Assembly: GCA_963816925.1 (NCBI GenBank)
Contig: CAWFMY010000035.1
Coordinates: 1-64,000, forward strand
Reading direction: 5' to 3'
Length of the DNA stretch: 64,000 bases
Origin: CAIWHR01 sp963816925
GTDB taxonomy: Bacteria; Pseudomonadota; Gammaproteobacteria; Burkholderiales; Casimicrobiaceae
The translations under genes and the position numbers were made by a program. The notes under the pieces are model-generated. The model searched no databases, was not told where the DNA came from, and was given only the letters and a program-made list of their open reading frames with translations. Shown here piece by piece: positions 1 through 9,516 of the stretch. The first letter of the stretch is position 1. Each line of letters starts with the position of its first letter.

Positions 1-10
1 TAAGTCCGGG

Positions 11-523
11 TCACGCGGCAGCGTCGCCTGGCTTTCCGAAAAACATCGCTCGTATCTTGCTCTCCCCTATGACGCGGGCGAGTTCGTGCATTACGCAGTA
101 GCCGAAAATCAGCACGACCAGAATGATCTGAATGGCCCAGAAGTGGGGCCACACGATTTCCGCAAGCAACTTCTCGTTGCCAGCTACAAAACCACCCGCT
201 TCTTTCCAGAAATCGACCAGGCGTTCCAGGTAATGGATCACGAGCGCCGCCAGAACGTAGATCACGGTCTTCCATGCGACGTTGTAGGCGAGCGGCTTGT
301 CCGGATAGCGGTTGATGACCGGCAACATATCGGCGATCAACACCGCCTTGCCCAGGATGAGGGCGCCAAGTGCCACCTGTATCGGTGTGTTGATCGGAAG
401 CCCGGTTCCTTTCGTCATCAGCATCCGTATCACCGCAACCAGGCCCAGGGTAAAGAAAAAGAAGATCGTCGGCGGAATCATCGCCAAGAACTCTTCCTTG
501 ATCTTCTCGGATACCTTGCTCAT
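11..523 (-). CDS. Four-helix hypothetical membrane protein
   Basis: The 170-residue product has four hydrophobic segments (about residues 17-35, 47-66, 80-98 and 128-147) and short polar ends, so it should be an integral inner-membrane protein. I recognise no catalytic motif or named family. The ATG at 523 is followed by a charged lead-in (MSKVSEKIKEEF). It is transcribed away from the arylsulfatase gene, leaving a 240-bp divergent region (524-763) in which I see no clear -35/-10 pair. Function unknown. Confidence 0.75.
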   Translation of the reverse strand: MSKVSEKIKEEFLAMIPPTIFFFFTLGLVAVIRMLMTKGTGLPINTPIQVALGALILGKAVLIADMLPVINRYPDKPLAYNVAWKTVIYVLAALVIHYLERLVDFWKEAGGFVAGNEKLLAEIVWPHFWAIQIILVVLIFGYCVMHELARVIGESKIRAMFFGKPGDAAA

Positions 524-763
524 GTCGGCTCCCGTTCAGAAATGGAGATTCGGTAAGTTGTCAGAACCGTTAATGGGAAGTGATCCCCTGAGCAGCCGTC
601 GACTGCGAAGACCGGGCCATGACCGCCATTAAAGTTGACCACGGTTCAGCTGTAACAACTTTGCAGCGGTATTTCGTATATGCTACCCGACCTTCTGGAA
701 GGAAGGGCCGGTTCAAGTGCGACCGATTTTGTGTCGATCGAAATCTAGACGCTCGGAGACTAC

Positions 764-2374
764 ATGAAATTTGTACGGCAATTCTTTACCGTATTCGCTG
801 GTCTGGTAGGCGCGATGGTTGTGGCCGCACCGGCGCTCGCGCAAGCGCCGGGCAAGCAGCCCAACATCATCATGATCATGGGCGACGACATCGGCTGGTC
901 CAATATCGGCGCGTATAACCAGGGTGTCATGGCGATGCGCACGCCGAACCTCGACCGCCTCGCGGCCGAAGGCATGCGCTTCACCGACTATTACGCCGAG
1001 GCGAGCTGCACGGCTGGGCGCGCCAACTTCATCACCGGCGAATTGCCGATCCGCACCGGCCTCACGACGGTTGGCCAGGCCGGATCCCCGATCGGGATGC
1101 CTGCGCAGGCACCGACGATCGCGACCGCGCTGAAGTCGATGGGCTACGCCACCGGCCAGTTCGGCAAGAACCACCTGGGTGACTTGAACAAGTTCCTGCC
1201 GACGGTCCATGGCTTCGACGAATTCTTCGGTTACCTCTATCACCTCGACGCGATGGAAGACCATTGCCATCCGACGTATCCGCAGGCGCTGCAGGCGACG
1301 GTGGGCGCGCGCAATATGGTCCACTCGTGGGCGACGAATGTCGATGACCCGACGGTGCAGCCGCGCTGGGGCGCGATCGGCAAGCAGAAGATCGAGGACG
1401 CCGGCGAACTCTGTCCCAAGCGGATGGAGACCGTCGACGACGAGATACTCGATCTGACGCTCAAGTTCATGGACAAGGCGCGCGCCGACAAGAAGCCGTT
1501 CTTCGTCTGGCTCAACCCGACGCGCATGCACGTCGTCACGCATCTGTCGCCCAAGTACGAGGCGCTGCGCAATTCGGACAACAACTGGACGATCCAGGAA
1601 GCCGGCATGGCGCAGATCGACGACATCGTCGGCTCGGTGATGAAGTACCTGAAGGACAACAATCTCGAAGGTGACACGATCATCGGCTTCACGACCGACA
1701 ACGGCGCCGAGAACTTCACGTGGCCCGATGGTGGCCAGACGCCGTTCGCCGGCGGCAAGGGCACGGCGCTCGAAGGCGGCTTCCGCGTGCCGATGATCCT
1801 GCGCTGGCCCGGCAAGGTGCCGGCAGGCAAGGTCGAGAACAGCATCGTGTCCGGCATGGACTGGTTCCCCACGTTCGTCGCCGCTGCAGGCAATCCGAAC
1901 ATCACCTCCGAACTGCTCAAGGGCAAGCAACTGGGCGACAAGTCGTACAAGGTGCACCTGGACGGTTACAACCAGATGGACCTGATCACCGGCAAGGGCA
2001 AGTCGGCGCGGCAGGAGATCTTCTACTTCACCGAGGGCACGCTCTCGGCGGTGCGGATCAACGACTTCAAGTACCGCTTCACCGATCAGCCGCAAGGCTG
2101 GCTGGGCGGCACGATCAAGGTCGACTGGCCGATCCTGACCAATCTCCGCCTCGACCCGTACGAACGCACGGGGATGCCGCAGGGCGCCAATGGGTCGCTC
2201 GCGTTTTACAACTGGTTCGTGTTCGAGTTCTGGCGCTTCCAGTTCGTGCAGCAGGAGGTGACCAAGGTCGCGCAGACGGCGATCGAATTCCCGCCGATGC
2301 AGCCGGGCGCGAGCTTTAACTTGGAGGCAGTCAAGGCGCAGATCGAGAAGGCCCGCGCCGCGCACGGCCAGTAA
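764..2374 (+). CDS. Secreted arylsulfatase (type I sulfatase)
   Basis: This 536-residue enzyme should hydrolyse sulfate esters after export. Residues 1-27 form a signal peptide ending in ALAQA. The mature protein opens with the sulfatase metal-binding aspartates (MGDDIGW, D41-D42). The formylglycine motif C-T-A-G-R lies at residues 82-86, with the cysteine converted in the family to the catalytic aldehyde. A second metal-site motif TTDNGAE lies near residue 311, followed by the GGKGTALEGGFRVP block typical of the family. Length is normal. The ATG has a GGAG about 6 nt upstream (cggagactacATG). A strong hairpin follows the stop. The substrate cannot be told from sequence. Confidence 0.93.
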   Translation: MKFVRQFFTVFAGLVGAMVVAAPALAQAPGKQPNIIMIMGDDIGWSNIGAYNQGVMAMRTPNLDRLAAEGMRFTDYYAEASCTAGRANFITGELPIRTGLTTVGQAGSPIGMPAQAPTIATALKSMGYATGQFGKNHLGDLNKFLPTVHGFDEFFGYLYHLDAMEDHCHPTYPQALQATVGARNMVHSWATNVDDPTVQPRWGAIGKQKIEDAGELCPKRMETVDDEILDLTLKFMDKARADKKPFFVWLNPTRMHVVTHLSPKYEALRNSDNNWTIQEAGMAQIDDIVGSVMKYLKDNNLEGDTIIGFTTDNGAENFTWPDGGQTPFAGGKGTALEGGFRVPMILRWPGKVPAGKVENSIVSGMDWFPTFVAAAGNPNITSELLKGKQLGDKSYKVHLDGYNQMDLITGKGKSARQEIFYFTEGTLSAVRINDFKYRFTDQPQGWLGGTIKVDWPILTNLRLDPYERTGMPQGANGSLAFYNWFVFEFWRFQFVQQEVTKVAQTAIEFPPMQPGASFNLEAVKAQIEKARAAHGQ

Positions 2375-2391
2375 ACGACAGATCCATCATG

Positions 2392-2418
2392 GAGGGCGGC
2401 CCGTCATGAGCCGCCCTC
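2392..2418 (+). terminator. Hairpin downstream of the arylsulfatase gene
   Basis: A perfect 9-bp inverted repeat (GAGGGCGGC / GCCGCCCTC) with a 9-nt loop sits 17 nt after the sulfatase stop. It lacks a clear T-tract, so it may be a weak intrinsic terminator or an mRNA 3' stabiliser. Confidence 0.55.
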
Positions 2419-2581
2419 TGTGTACGCCTGGACAGACCTTCCGCGGCGCAGTCGAACCCGATCAGCGGCTGCGCTGGCGCCGTCATCACCGGCGATCAGC
2501 GCGGTGCACATCTCCCTTCGATGGTAGGTGGAATCCCGCGGCTCCGATGCCGAGGGCAATTCGGCGCCAGCAACGGACCCG

Positions 2582-3035
2582 CTACTTCTCGACGACCAGC
2601 CTGGTCGACATTCCCGACTTGTAATGGCCGGGCTGGTTGCACAGCAGAAGGTACGTGCCGGGTTTGAGACTGAGGGTGAGCTTGCCGCGTGCGCCAGGCT
2701 TGAGTTCGGAAATCTCGCCGAGCGAGTGCACGCGTTTCTCGACGATCGTATCCTTCTTTGTGTCGTAGGGCAGTTCCTTCCCCTCCAGCGGAGTCGGGAT
2801 GACCAGTACCTCATGCACGAGGCTCTTCGACTGGTTGACCGCATCCAACGTCACGCGACCCGCTTTCACCTTCGCGGGATCGACCTTGATCACCATGCCC
2901 GCGATCGAAGGATCGACGCTCACATCCTGCAGGGTGATGGCGACGGTTTGTGCCGCGGCGGCGCGCGCGACAGGCGAAAGCGGAAGAGAAGACAAAACGA
3001 CCGCGAACAGCGCAGCGACTCAGAACCTTGATCAT
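2582..3035 (-). CDS. Exported cupredoxin-like copper protein (one frameshift in signal peptide)
   Basis: The mature domain is a small blue-copper fold. It has a complete type-1 site: a histidine (LVHEVLV) and, near the C terminus, C-x4-H-x4-M (CNQPGHYKSGM), as in azurin/plastocyanin relatives. It probably carries electrons in the periplasm. The open frame alone would start at an internal TTG (2995), but codons upstream of it encode VAALFAVVLSSLPLSPVARA, a textbook signal peptide cut off by a stop. An ATG at 3035 (MIKVLS) lies one frame away. Removing one base near 3015 joins them. I therefore annotate from 3035 with an apparent single-base insertion. Confidence 0.8.
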
Positions 3036-3121
3036 GGCAGCACTCCTGGGTGGGAAACGCAGGCCGGATGATACTCGCGCTTGTCGCGACGGCGCACTTC
3101 GGCGAGTGGGCCGATTGCTGC

Positions 3122-4492
3122 TTAGTGGCGATAACCCTTCACACGAACTTTGAAGTCCATCGCCGGGCCAGGCGTTGGCGCGGTCTTGGTCTTGAGCACG
3201 TAGTCGGGCGATTCCAATTCCAGATCGAGCTTGTGGAACACACGGGCCATCGACAGTGCCATCTGCACTTCGGCCAGGCTCTTGCCCAGGCAAGTGTGCG
3301 GGCCGCGGCCGTAAGGTGAGTACACGCCAGGCTGCAGATGCTCGGCGCGTGGCTTCTCATAACGGTCGATGTCGAAGGTCTTGGCCTTGGGCCAGTATTC
3401 ATCCATGAAGTGCGGCACGCTGGTGCCGATGTAGATCATCTCGCCCGCATAGATCTGGTGGCCTTCGAACACGAAGTCTTTGTTGGCGGTGCGCATCTGT
3501 GCGACGGCGATCGGGTAGAGACGCATCGTTTCCATGATTGCGCCGTTGAGTGCGGGCAGCTTCTTGAGCAGACCTTCTTCGTCGACTTCGCCAGCTGCGA
3601 ACAGCTCATCCACTTCCTTTAGCACGCGCGCCTTGACTTCCGGATGCTTGAGAACGGCAGTAAACGACGGCGGCGGTGGTGTTGGCGACGGTGTCCAGGC
3701 CCGCAATGTAGGGGCCGGTCAGTGACAGGATCAGATCGCTTTCGCGGCATCTTCTCTGGCGTTTCGATGTGCGCGGCCATGATGTCGTCGATCAGGTTGC
3801 GATCTTCCGGCCTGGTCGTGGCATAACGCGCTTTGGCGTCCTTGATCATCTTGTGGCCCAGCTCCATGACCCTGCCCTTGGCCTTCTTGTATTCAGGACG
3901 CTTTAGCAAGAACTTGGGGCGTTGACGCGTGACCAGCACGTTGAGGATGTAAATGATCGCGGTGCGGATGTCCTTTACATATTCCAGCGGCGCAGCGCCG
4001 GTGAGAATCGTGCCGAGCTGATCGACGACCATGTACTGCATGGCTTCAACGACAGGCACCTCCTTGCCTACGGGCCAGTCGCGCGTGAGCGATCCGTCGG
4101 TGATCGCGACGAGTTCGTCGTAGCGGCCCTTGATCGATTCCTTGGAATAGCCATTGCGCATGATGTCGCGCAGTTCCTTGTGACTGTCGCCGTCTTCGCC
4201 GGTGAGCGTGCGCTTGGCGCCGAACTCGCTCGTCAGGCCCTCCCAGAATTCTTTTGAGCGCAGACAATCTTTGCCAGCGCGCGTGCCCATGAAGTTGGCG
4301 GCTTCAACGCCGGAGATCAGGACGTACTTCTCGCCAAGAATGCTGAGGCGACACACTGGACCGTAGGTGCGGTAGCAGTGAACAAAGAAGTCCGCGGGCC
4401 CTTTGACCATGCCGAAAAGGCTGCCCAGCAATGGCAGCCCGGGTACTCGAGGCGTCTGTTTTCAGCGCAATGGGTTCTTGAGTAGCGCTCAC
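3122..4492 (-). pseudogene. Cytochrome P450 (three apparent frameshifts)
   Basis: Reassembled across frames this is a full-length P450 monooxygenase of about 455 residues. The N terminus (from ATG 4492) becomes the usual proline-rich P450 hinge PRVPGLPLLGSL if one A is removed from the AAAA run near 4465. The I-helix oxygen-activation motif AGLDTVANTT is intact but lies in a short frame between two further shifts (about 3740 and 3665, the latter at a TTT run). The ETMR (ExxR) motif and heme loop YGRGPHTCLG follow, with Y in place of the usual F. All catalytic parts are present, so assembly error is more likely than decay. No ferredoxin or reductase lies nearby; the substrate is unknown. Confidence 0.85.
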
Positions 4493-4693
4493 GAAGCCCG
4501 CCTGCCAATCAATAAGTTGCCTGGGGCGTCGACGTCCGGCGTCGCGCGCCTTGCGAACGACGGATTGGACTGAGTCTCTGTAGCACTGTTCGAGCGGCCG
4601 GTCGGGGTCGATAGACGTCGTTGCCCGGGTGGCGAACCACGCTCGATCGGCGCGGAATATACCCTGCCGATGGGCGCGCTCGGACCGGATGTC

Positions 4694-5221
4694 TTAGTAG
4701 CCCATCCGCATTGACGTGTCGTCCTGGTCATCGACGTCGAGCTTGGCTTCCGGAGGCAGCTTCTTGATGATCTCTTCGATCATGCGAACGTGCTCGGCTT
4801 CTTCGGCCCGCAACTCTTCGAATAGCGCCTTGACGTCTGGCTGGCTGACGTAGCGGAGGGTCAGGTCGTAGAACGCGAAGGCCTTCTTTTCGGAGGCCAA
4901 CGCCACCAGGTACGCATCGAGCGGTGACATGTTGTTACGAGGCGCGCCGAAGTCGGGCGCTTCCACGTCGAAGATGTCGTCGAGCTTGACCTTTGGGCGT
5001 TGGTCGCCAAACAGTGCAAACCGGCGTTCGGCGAGCTGCTCGCCATGCTTATTCTCGTTGACGGCCATCGCCTGGAATACCGATGCCGCGTCATCGTCAT
5101 TGCGGCTTCCGAGCTGTTCAACGAACTGCGTGTACCGCTTGAATGCTTCGACCTCGATCAGGGTGGCGAGATCAAGGGCGTCCATCAGCGTGAGCTTGGA
5201 GTATTCGAGTCTTGTCGGCAT
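4694..5221 (-). CDS. Ferritin-like (rubrerythrin-type) diiron protein
   Basis: The 175-residue, largely helical protein has the four-helix ferritin/rubrerythrin signature. Carboxylate and histidine ligands are visible as E in IEVEAFKRY, ExxH in NENKHGEQL, E in SEKKAFAFY and ExxH in AEEAEHVRM. It should be a cytosolic diiron protein for iron storage or peroxide handling. It lacks the C-terminal rubredoxin domain of classical rubrerythrin. The C terminus is acidic (DVDDQDD). It is monocistronic between the P450 and a DUF1353-like gene. Confidence 0.85.
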   Translation of the reverse strand: MPTRLEYSKLTLMDALDLATLIEVEAFKRYTQFVEQLGSRNDDDAASVFQAMAVNENKHGEQLAERRFALFGDQRPKVKLDDIFDVEAPDFGAPRNNMSPLDAYLVALASEKKAFAFYDLTLRYVSQPDVKALFEELRAEEAEHVRMIEEIIKKLPPEAKLDVDDQDDTSMRMGY

Positions 5222-5374
5222 AGGGTCCTCCCCGGCTACGATGCAGCGCGCCCAGAAAGGTGAGTGCGTCTCTTCGTCGCAAGTAAGACATTATCCTCCT
5301 GTCGGGAACCCGGTCAAAGCGGGGCTGCGGCACCCTTGACTCGCGCCGAGGCGCCGACGCGCAGGCCACGCTCG

Positions 5375-5851
5375 TCAGAGCGACATTGCGGTGCCGCTCG
5401 TCTGTCGCACCCAGCGCTCGATGGGCAGCACGATGATTCCGAATATCCGCACCGCGCCGTAATAGAGCCATCGCGCGCGGAACCCGGATTCGGCGAGCAG
5501 CGCCAGGAAGCAGCGGTCGACCTCGTGCCGCGACAACGGCAGGCCGTCGGGAAGGAACTGGCAGAGCGCGTCGTGCACGAGCGACGCGTAGTAGGTCTTC
5601 GGCCTGCCGGTGCGCGAATCGACGACGCCGTCCGGCGTGCCCAGCAGGATGTCGCACAGGCAGCCTTTCGGCGAGCAACCGTTCCATGCGTAGCCGCGCA
5701 TCACCGTCATGCGACCACCCTTTTCGATGACGAGCCGCACGCGTCCCTTCTTGTCGCGGAAGGCAATGTCGTTGACGATGGGCAGCTCCGATTCCCACGC
5801 GTGGTTCGCGGGCAGCCGATAGAGCCAACTGACGTCGTTCTCGCACCACAT
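5375..5851 (-). CDS. DUF1353-like protein of unknown function
   Basis: The 158-residue protein carries the pattern I associate with DUF1353: an early beta-rich region, WNGCSPKG, LGTPDG, and YASLVHDALCQFL with conserved H-D, followed by a hydrophobic C-terminal stretch (FGIIVLPIE). The family occurs in phages and bacteria and has no established role. Cysteines cluster at CSPKGCLC. Its start (5851) lies 40 nt from the stop of the Vgb-like gene on the same strand, so it may be the last gene of that operon. Confidence 0.6.
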   Translation of the reverse strand: MWCENDVSWLYRLPANHAWESELPIVNDIAFRDKKGRVRLVIEKGGRMTVMRGYAWNGCSPKGCLCDILLGTPDGVVDSRTGRPKTYYASLVHDALCQFLPDGLPLSRHEVDRCFLALLAESGFRARWLYYGAVRIFGIIVLPIERWVRQTSGTAMSL

Positions 5852-5891
5852 GCGGGCGGTGGCGCGCCGACCGGACGCGCGATGGGTTCTG

Positions 5892-6878
5892 CTATTTCGC
5901 CGGAATCATCACCAGGCGCTCGTTGCCGGACTCGGCGCCCCACGCTTCGTCGGCGCGGCCGAGCATCTGGCGAACGCCGGCGCTCGACCGGTTCGACGGG
6001 AACACGTCGAATTTCTCGGTAACCGGGTCGAAGCGGACGATCGCGTTCGCCGTCCATTCGGTCAGCCACACCTTGTCGGCGGCGTCGACCCATACCGAGT
6101 AAGCGCGCGGCGAGCTCCCTGGAAGCTTCCATTCCTTCCATGCGTTCGCTGCGGGATCGTACATTCCGACCTGGCCGGTGTTCCAGTAACTGACCCAGAT
6201 CCGTCCGCGCGAATCGGACCAGACGCGGCGCGCACCCTGGCGCGGCGTCGCCGGCTCGATGACGGTCGCCACGCCCGTTTCCGTGTCGATGCGCGCGATG
6301 TGATTGCCGGCAAGCGATGCGTAATAGACATCGCCCTTCGGCGTCGTCGTGATCCCGTACGGTCCGCTGCCTCGCGGCGCCTTCCAGACCTTCATGTCGC
6401 CGGTCGCGGGCACGAGGCGACCGTAATACCCGCTTTGTCCCGTGAACCACACCCGCCCCTTGGCGTCGAACGTCAGCGTATTGAGATTCGCATAATCGAC
6501 ATCGGCGGGCAGCGGCCACACCCGCACGACACGCGTCGCGGGATCGACCCGCACGATCGCGTTCTGGCCGCCGTCGGTGATCCAGGGCGCGCCATCGGAG
6601 CCGACGATGACGCCGTGCGGCGCCGAGTTGCGCCCGAGCGGCACCTCCTCGTACTTGCCGGACTTCGGATCGAGGATGCCGAGCTTGCCCGTCGTCTGCG
6701 CCGTGTAGTAGACGGGACCGCCCGGCGTCGGTGCCGCGGCGACGTCGTGCGGATGCGATCCGCGCGCGACGTCGAAGTAAACGGGTTCCGCCGCGCGCGA
6801 TGGGCCCGCCAGCGCGACGAATGCCGACAGCGCGAGCGCGCAGGTGACGGGCGTTGCCTGCCTTCGTGGCGTGATCAT
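5892..6878 (-). CDS. Exported Vgb-like beta-propeller protein (virginiamycin B lyase family)
   Basis: After a signal peptide (residues 1-30, ending GPSRAAE) the 328-residue protein consists of repeated blades with the pattern ITDGGQNAIVRVDP, GRVWFTGQSGYYGRL, DVYYASLAGNHIARID and KVWLTEWTANAIVRFDP. These match the streptogramin lyase/SMP-30-type propeller. In the family some members cleave streptogramin B, but most exported relatives have unknown substrates; I would not infer antibiotic resistance. It overlaps the upstream XRE regulator by 4 nt (ATGA), so the two are translationally coupled. Confidence 0.83.
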   Translation of the reverse strand: MITPRRQATPVTCALALSAFVALAGPSRAAEPVYFDVARGSHPHDVAAAPTPGGPVYYTAQTTGKLGILDPKSGKYEEVPLGRNSAPHGVIVGSDGAPWITDGGQNAIVRVDPATRVVRVWPLPADVDYANLNTLTFDAKGRVWFTGQSGYYGRLVPATGDMKVWKAPRGSGPYGITTTPKGDVYYASLAGNHIARIDTETGVATVIEPATPRQGARRVWSDSRGRIWVSYWNTGQVGMYDPAANAWKEWKLPGSSPRAYSVWVDAADKVWLTEWTANAIVRFDPVTEKFDVFPSNRSSAGVRQMLGRADEAWGAESGNERLVMIPAK

Positions 6879-7534
6879 GACCTTCTCCTCGCCGGCTTGT
6901 CGTCGGCCCTCGCGCTGCGGAAGGCGAGCGCGAGGTCGAAGGCCGCGCGCACGAACGCCAGGACGGCGACGAATTCGTCGTCGGACAACCGGCGCGCGGC
7001 GTCGCTGCCACGGTAGATGTTCGCGAATTCCCGCTCGCGCCCGGCCTGCACGGCGAAGCGTCCGACGCCGAGGTTTTCCAGCGTATGCCAGACGTCGGGA
7101 TTGTACGAGCGCGTGAAGCGCATCACGAACGAGATCGGATCGTTGCGCCCGAGCACGGAGGCCAGGCGCAGGATGATCTCGAACGGCAGCGCGACCTTGC
7201 CGTTTTCCACGAGGTCGATCAGCGTCGGGTCCTTGAGGTCGACGGCTTCACTGATCTCCTTGACGCTCAATCCTGCGGCCTCGCGCATGCCGCGCAGCAC
7301 CGCGCCGGTCTTCTCGAGCGCGGCGCGCTGTTCCGGCCTGACGAGAATCGCCTTCGCCGCACCGATGGAAACGTCGGCCGCCGCCCCCGCGATCCCCAGC
7401 ACGGAGTCCGTCCACGTGCGCACTTGCCGGGCGACGCCGGCGAGCGGCAGGTCCACGCTCTTCTTGCCCGCGGGCCGCGCCGGCGCGCGCGCGCCGACGC
7501 CCCTGCGCCTCACGGATTTTCGGTGTGCGGCCAT
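6875..7534 (-). CDS. XRE-family HTH transcriptional regulator
   Basis: This 219-residue protein has a central helix-turn-helix of the Cro/CI type (LRGMREAAGLSVKEISEAVDL with LIDLVENGKVALPFEIILRLASVLG, about residues 82-135). It is flanked by a basic Arg/Ala/Pro-rich N terminus and a C-terminal region around YNPDVWHTLENLGVGRF. It likely binds DNA and senses something through the C-terminal part. Its stop overlaps the start of the Vgb-like gene. It diverges from the hydrolase at 7660. Confidence 0.8.
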   Translation of the reverse strand: MAAHRKSVRRRGVGARAPARPAGKKSVDLPLAGVARQVRTWTDSVLGIAGAAADVSIGAAKAILVRPEQRAALEKTGAVLRGMREAAGLSVKEISEAVDLKDPTLIDLVENGKVALPFEIILRLASVLGRNDPISFVMRFTRSYNPDVWHTLENLGVGRFAVQAGREREFANIYRGSDAARRLSDDEFVAVLAFVRAAFDLALAFRSARADDKPARRRS

Positions 7535-7659
7535 GATGGAGGCAACTCCTCGTTCGGCGGGTGGACGTGTATCTTACCGAGAGACCGCAAGCCCGCGCTA
7601 GCGCGGCGCCGCGTTGGCCGCACCACGGTACCGAGCCTCCCTCCCCGTCCGCGCCGCGA

Positions 7660-8517
7660 ATGACCCGCTCGCTTCCCCCGCATCTGCTGCGCAAGGGCTT
7701 CATCGCCGCGACGAGCGTTGTCGCGCTCGCCGCGATGGCGTATGCGGGGGGACTGGCGTTCCTGTACGTCATGCAGGAGCGGATGCTCTTTCCCGCCACC
7801 GTGCTGCCGGTCGACTACCGCTTCCGGTTCCCGCAGCCCTTCGAGGAACTTCGTATACCGGTTCCCGGCGCGGTGCTCGACGCGCTCCATTTCACGCAGG
7901 ACGACGCCAAGGGCCTCGTGTTCTTCCTGCATGGCAACGCGGGCAACCTCGAAACCTGGGCGACCGGCCTCGATTTCTACCGGCGCGTCGGCTACGACCT
8001 CTTCATCTTCGACTATCGCGGGTACGGGAAGAGCACGGGCTCCATCCGGAGCGAGGAGGAACTGCACGCGGACGTGCGCGCGGCATGGGACCGCATCGCG
8101 CCGCGCTATCGCGGAAAGCCCATCGTGATCTACGGCCGCTCGATCGGCACGGGACTCGCGGCCCGCCTCGCCCGCGACGTGCATCCCGCGCTGCTCGTGC
8201 TGGTGTCGCCGTATGCAAGCCTCGCCGCCGAGGCGAAGCGCGCCTATCCGCTGGCGCCATCCTGGCTGCTCAAGTATCCGTTGCGCACGGACGCCGTCAT
8301 CGGCGCGGTGACGAGTCCGATGATGCTGCTGCATGGGCGCGCCGATGCGCTGATACCGGCGTCGGACAGCGTCCTGCTCCGGTCACTCGCGCACGCGCCG
8401 GTCGAGCTGGTTCTGGTCGATGGGGCGGGCCACAACGACATCCACCAGTTTCCCGCCTACCTCGACGCGCTCGCCGCGCGCCTCGCGCGATTGGCCCCGC
8501 CGGGTCAGTCTCCGTGA
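7660..8517 (+). CDS. Membrane-anchored alpha/beta hydrolase (BEM46/ABHD17-like)
   Basis: From ATG 7660 the protein has an N-terminal membrane anchor (SVVALAAMAYAGGLAFLYVMQ). An alpha/beta hydrolase domain follows, with HGNAGN oxyanion region, nucleophile elbow GRSIGTG, acid in GRADALIP and catalytic histidine in GAGHNDI. This matches the BEM46-like serine hydrolases, whose bacterial substrates are unknown. The frame is open to 7561, but the extra 33 residues look non-coding, so I prefer 7660. It ends convergently with the zinc-ribbon gene, overlapping it by 13 nt. Confidence 0.85.
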   Translation: MTRSLPPHLLRKGFIAATSVVALAAMAYAGGLAFLYVMQERMLFPATVLPVDYRFRFPQPFEELRIPVPGAVLDALHFTQDDAKGLVFFLHGNAGNLETWATGLDFYRRVGYDLFIFDYRGYGKSTGSIRSEEELHADVRAAWDRIAPRYRGKPIVIYGRSIGTGLAARLARDVHPALLVLVSPYASLAAEAKRAYPLAPSWLLKYPLRTDAVIGAVTSPMMLLHGRADALIPASDSVLLRSLAHAPVELVLVDGAGHNDIHQFPAYLDALAARLARLAPPGQSP

Positions 8518-9332
8518 TCGTTGACGACGCTGCTCCGGCATTGCGCAACCTGGCCCCAGTAACCGTCGCAGTATTGGCGGCGGACGCGCTGCTCGCAGAC
8601 CGCGCCGGCGAAGAAGCCATCGCCGTAACAGCGCGCGATCTGGTCGGCCATCACCTGCCAGCGGTCGGGCGGCGGTGCTTCCCGTGCGGGGGGAATCGCC
8701 TCGGGCACCGGCGCCGGCGCAGCCGCCGGTTCCGGAGTCGCTGAGGCCACGACGGGAAAGCGATCCACCGGCGGCGCCTCGACGGCGCGCTTCTGCGGTG
8801 AACGATTCTTGTTGGCGATCGCCGAAGGATGCATGGCAGCGCCAGGCACCGACGCCGTTGCGAGTGGCGTGGCTTCAGGCACGAGATCCACGGGCCTCGC
8901 GACCACGGGCGTCGGCTTGGTGGTGGACGACGCCGGTCCCGGGGCGGCGGGCGCGACCTTGACCGGCACCGCGGGCATGGCCGGCGAGCGGGCCAGCCGC
9001 AGCACGAGGTAACCTCCGGCCGCGACAGCCGCCGCCAGGACGACGACCGCGGGAACGAGCCAGGGTCTCCGGCGCGGTGGCGCGGCCGGCGCCGCTGCGG
9101 CGAGCGCCTTCTTCTGACGCCGGGCGGCCTCCGCGGCTTCCGCAACCGCGCGCGAGGGACGAGGAATCAGGTCCGACACGGTTTCGAGACGCGCCCGCTT
9201 GAGCGCGGCTTTGCAAGGCGCGCAGAGACGCGCGCCGGGAAGCCTCGGCCCGTGACAGATGTTGCAGCCCTTGTTCGATACACGGCCCGCGGCGAGCGCC
9301 CAGCGGTCCGTCAACGTCCCTGCCCCATCCAC
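8505..9332 (-). CDS. Zinc-ribbon, single-TM protein with C-terminal Cys/YWG module
   Basis: The product has an N-terminal CxxC-x(10)-CxxC ribbon (CNICHGPRLPGARLCAPC). A basic stretch, one TM helix (LVPAVVVLAAAVAAGGYLVL), a long Pro/Ala-rich linker and a C-terminal cysteine module (RCYGDGFF...VCEQRVRRQYCDGYWGQVAQC) follow. The same overall plan and the CxGYWGxVxQC ending recur in the gene at 15330-16024, so they are paralogues. No ATG fits; GTG at 9332 or TTG at 9314 are candidate starts. Function unknown; the arrangement suggests a cytosolic ribbon tethered to a periplasmic disulfide-bonded cap. Confidence 0.7.
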   Translation of the reverse strand: MDGAGTLTDRWALAAGRVSNKGCNICHGPRLPGARLCAPCKAALKRARLETVSDLIPRPSRAVAEAAEAARRQKKALAAAAPAAPPRRRPWLVPAVVVLAAAVAAGGYLVLRLARSPAMPAVPVKVAPAAPGPASSTTKPTPVVARPVDLVPEATPLATASVPGAAMHPSAIANKNRSPQKRAVEAPPVDRFPVVASATPEPAAAPAPVPEAIPPAREAPPPDRWQVMADQIARCYGDGFFAGAVCEQRVRRQYCDGYWGQVAQCRSSVVNDHGD

Positions 9333-9357
9333 CGTCCTCGTCTCCGGTCGGGTTGTT

Positions 9358-9370
9358 ATGACATTGTCAT
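9358..9370. promoter_or_regulatory. 13-bp palindrome (possible operator)
   Basis: ATGACA-T-TGTCAT is a perfect dyad just upstream of the minus-strand zinc-ribbon gene. It partly overlaps a plausible minus-strand -10 (TACGAT, 9369-9374). It could be an operator over the transcription start; no regulator is identified. Confidence 0.3.
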
Positions 9371-9516
9371 CGTACCACGCTCGACCCCGGTCAGGCGACC
9401 GGCAGTCGGAATCCTGTAGCCCACGGCCCCGTGGTCCCAAGGTCTCGCACCGCCGCAAAATCCGCGGCGTCGGGTTAACATCGGACCCCGCAACCCGCAC
9501 CGCGAAAGCCTTCAAG

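Noticed and set aside
713..2365. 550-residue open frame antisense to the arylsulfatase
   Set aside because: Arg/Val/Asp-rich composition typical of the complement of GC-rich coding DNA; the sulfatase on the other strand has all family motifs.
5892..6878. Antibiotic-resistance interpretation of the Vgb-like gene
   Set aside because: Family similarity is to the beta-propeller in general; signal peptide and context do not support a streptogramin lyase role.
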